This document shows positions 62,585 through 64,000 of a DNA stretch of 64,000 nucleotides, piece by piece. The position numbers and the translations under genes are program-made. Below the pieces are notes generated by a model. It made no database searches. It saw only the letters and a list, made by a program, of their open reading frames with translations, and was not told where the DNA came from. The DNA comes from Branchiostoma belcheri (Eukaryota > Chordata > Leptocardii > Amphioxiformes > Branchiostomatidae): assembly GCF_001625305.1 (NCBI RefSeq), contig NW_017804464.1, forward strand, positions 325,840 to 389,839. The letters run 5' to 3'. Every line of letters begins with the position of its first letter. Within the stretch, counting starts at the first letter, position 1.

Positions 62585-63897
62585 ATGAGAGATGCCAACA
62601 TGGACGCCTGTTTAGAGCAGCTCCATGCCCAGACGGCGTCAGCGGTGGCGTTACTTCAGCAGTACACGGAGTGGGAGGAGGGGGACAGGGTGTTAGATGT
62701 GGGGTGTGGCTGCGGGGAGGTCACCAAGTACATCGGCCAACAGCCAACCGTGGCGTCCGTTCTAGGGATTGACTTGTCGCCCCAGCTCATCAAGTAAGAC
62801 ATGATACCATTGGCACTGGGTTGTTACAAAGTGGGAGGGGGAGGGAGAGGAGAACAACTTTTCTAGTCTTCAAGCAGATGTTTGAATGTAAATTTTCACA
62901 GTTCTGTACCCCAAGCAGAGCTGTTAGGATTAAAAAACATGCGTGTATCGTACATTTTTTGAGCAGCTGGTATTTCTAACAGTGCCATGTGTAACGTTGA
63001 AGATTATCAGAAATGCGAGAAAAAAACACCGTCTGTTAGAAAACGATACGATTTTACTTTTTAACATCTGCTTCGGATTTATTACATTAATTTTATTATT
63101 TCCAATTCTTTCTAAATAGATCTTTTCTCAATTTTCTCTCTCTGTATATGCCATGCGACTATACGATGTAGAAAGTTGAACAACGATCTTTCAGTATTAT
63201 ACAAACTCAATAGTTTTTGTACATCAATGTGATATTTGAGTTTTGTAATATCTCTACAATTTTATGAACATTTGATATTTTTTTCAGTTACGCAGAGACG
63301 ACCAACCCGTCACCCAAGGTGTCCTACAGTGTTGCAGATATCACTGATTCGTCTACTATAAAACCAAAATGGCGAAACTACTTCTCCAAAGCCGTTTCTT
63401 TCTCAGTCATGCATTGGATTTGCGACAAGAGTAGAGCTTTGAACAACATATTTTCCTGTCTAAAACCTAACGGATGCTTTCTTTTCAACTGTTTCTCGGA
63501 TTCTTCATCCATTGTCAAGACCATAAGAGCCGTAGAGAGCGACTCGAGATGGCGAAATCTCGTGAAATCTCGCGAATTCACGTACACGATATACCCGTGG
63601 CTTGAAAACGATGTGGCCGGTTTCAGACGATTTATAGAAGAATGCGGGTTCGACGTGGAAATTTGTCGTTCACGTCGCCAGAAAGTCCACATTCCTCGTG
63701 AGGAAACATTCAGAGTGTCTGTCCGTCCGTTTATGCCACATTTTGACTTCATACCGACTGAGTTTCACGAAGATGTGTGGAAAACTGCGTGGCAAGCGGT
63801 GGAGGCTTGTGGCAGGGATGGAGGAAAAGTTTGGGTGACCAACTGTTTTGAAGTTCGCGCGCGGAAACGGCAATTCACTGGTAAACTGGTAAAATGA
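62585..63897 (+). CDS. Gene 6: class I SAM-dependent methyltransferase, juvenile hormone acid methyltransferase-like
   Basis: Two exons, 62585-62793 and 63288-63897, give 819 nt (272 aa plus stop). Donor GTAAGA and acceptor TTTTTTTCAG are clear. Motif I is VLDVGCGCGEVTKYI and motif II VLGIDLSPQLI, the S-adenosylmethionine-binding Rossmann signature. The SFSVMHWICD and LKPNGCFLFN segments fit the JHAMT/trans-aconitate-type methyltransferases, and the length suits that family (about 270-290). Many marine invertebrates carry JHAMT-like genes without making juvenile hormone, so the substrate, perhaps a carboxylic acid, is unknown. An in-frame ATG at 62537 would add 16 residues; the later ATG fits family length. 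Confidence 0.87.
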
Positions 63898-64000
63898 TTG
63901 AAACAATCATTGCATCGTTCTGGTTTATTGTCAAGTAAGTCTTTCCAGCTTGAAATTTAAAGAATAACTCCTAAGTCTCATATGTCACAGTAGGAAAATG

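Noticed and set aside
62314-62601. Open frames on both strands over the palindrome before the methyltransferase
   Set aside because: Similar peptides on both strands arise from the inverted repeat itself.

Overview
This looks like nuclear DNA of a lancelet (Branchiostoma-type amphioxus) or a closely related invertebrate deuterostome. The genes are intron-rich, with small mostly phase-1 exons each carrying one shuffled extracellular module (PAN/apple, fibrinogen-like, EGF, Ig, FN3). A tRNA-derived SINE, many short inverted-repeat elements and young tandem gene duplications fit that picture. The assignment is inference from gene style; no species marker is visible. All exon boundaries were read by eye from GT-AG sites, phase continuity and paralog comparison.

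Minus strand, 0.5-46.7 kb: three head-to-tail receptor genes. Gene 3 (46747-39641) is a receptor tyrosine kinase with two PAN domains, five EGF domains, a membrane span, a juxtamembrane SAM domain and a kinase. Gene 2 (38048-22130) has the same SAM-kinase cytoplasmic half but a much larger ectodomain: PAN-PAN-EGF-fibrinogen-like-seven EGF-Ig-FN3 array. Gene 1 (19631-477) carries almost exactly the gene 2 ectodomain, exon for exon and with many near-identical introns, but its cytoplasmic half is a tandem protein tyrosine phosphatase of the PTPRA/PTPRE type. The pair is therefore a receptor kinase and a receptor phosphatase reading out what should be the same ligand, with related promoters. This is the outstanding feature of the window. 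My models keep an open frame across all junctions: 41 coding exons and 2104 aa for gene 1, 36 exons and 1896 aa for gene 2, 21 exons and 884 aa for gene 3. The last short exon of genes 2 and 3 is tentative.

Plus strand, 47-62 kb: a small NXPE (neurexophilin and PC-esterase domain) cluster. It has one intact four-exon gene (50474-53352), a second copy (58872-61559) whose exon 2 carries a 27-bp minisatellite and a frameshift, and the 3-prime end remnant of a third copy near 47.1-47.24 kb. Spacers hold foldback elements, two tRNA-SINE copies and a TIR element.

Plus strand, 62.6-63.9 kb: a two-exon class I SAM-dependent methyltransferase resembling juvenile hormone acid methyltransferase. A 214-bp near-perfect palindrome lies just upstream.

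Repeats are informative because the gene 1/gene 2 duplication supplies empty sites. Insertions with TA, 9-bp or 11-bp target duplications can be read directly.
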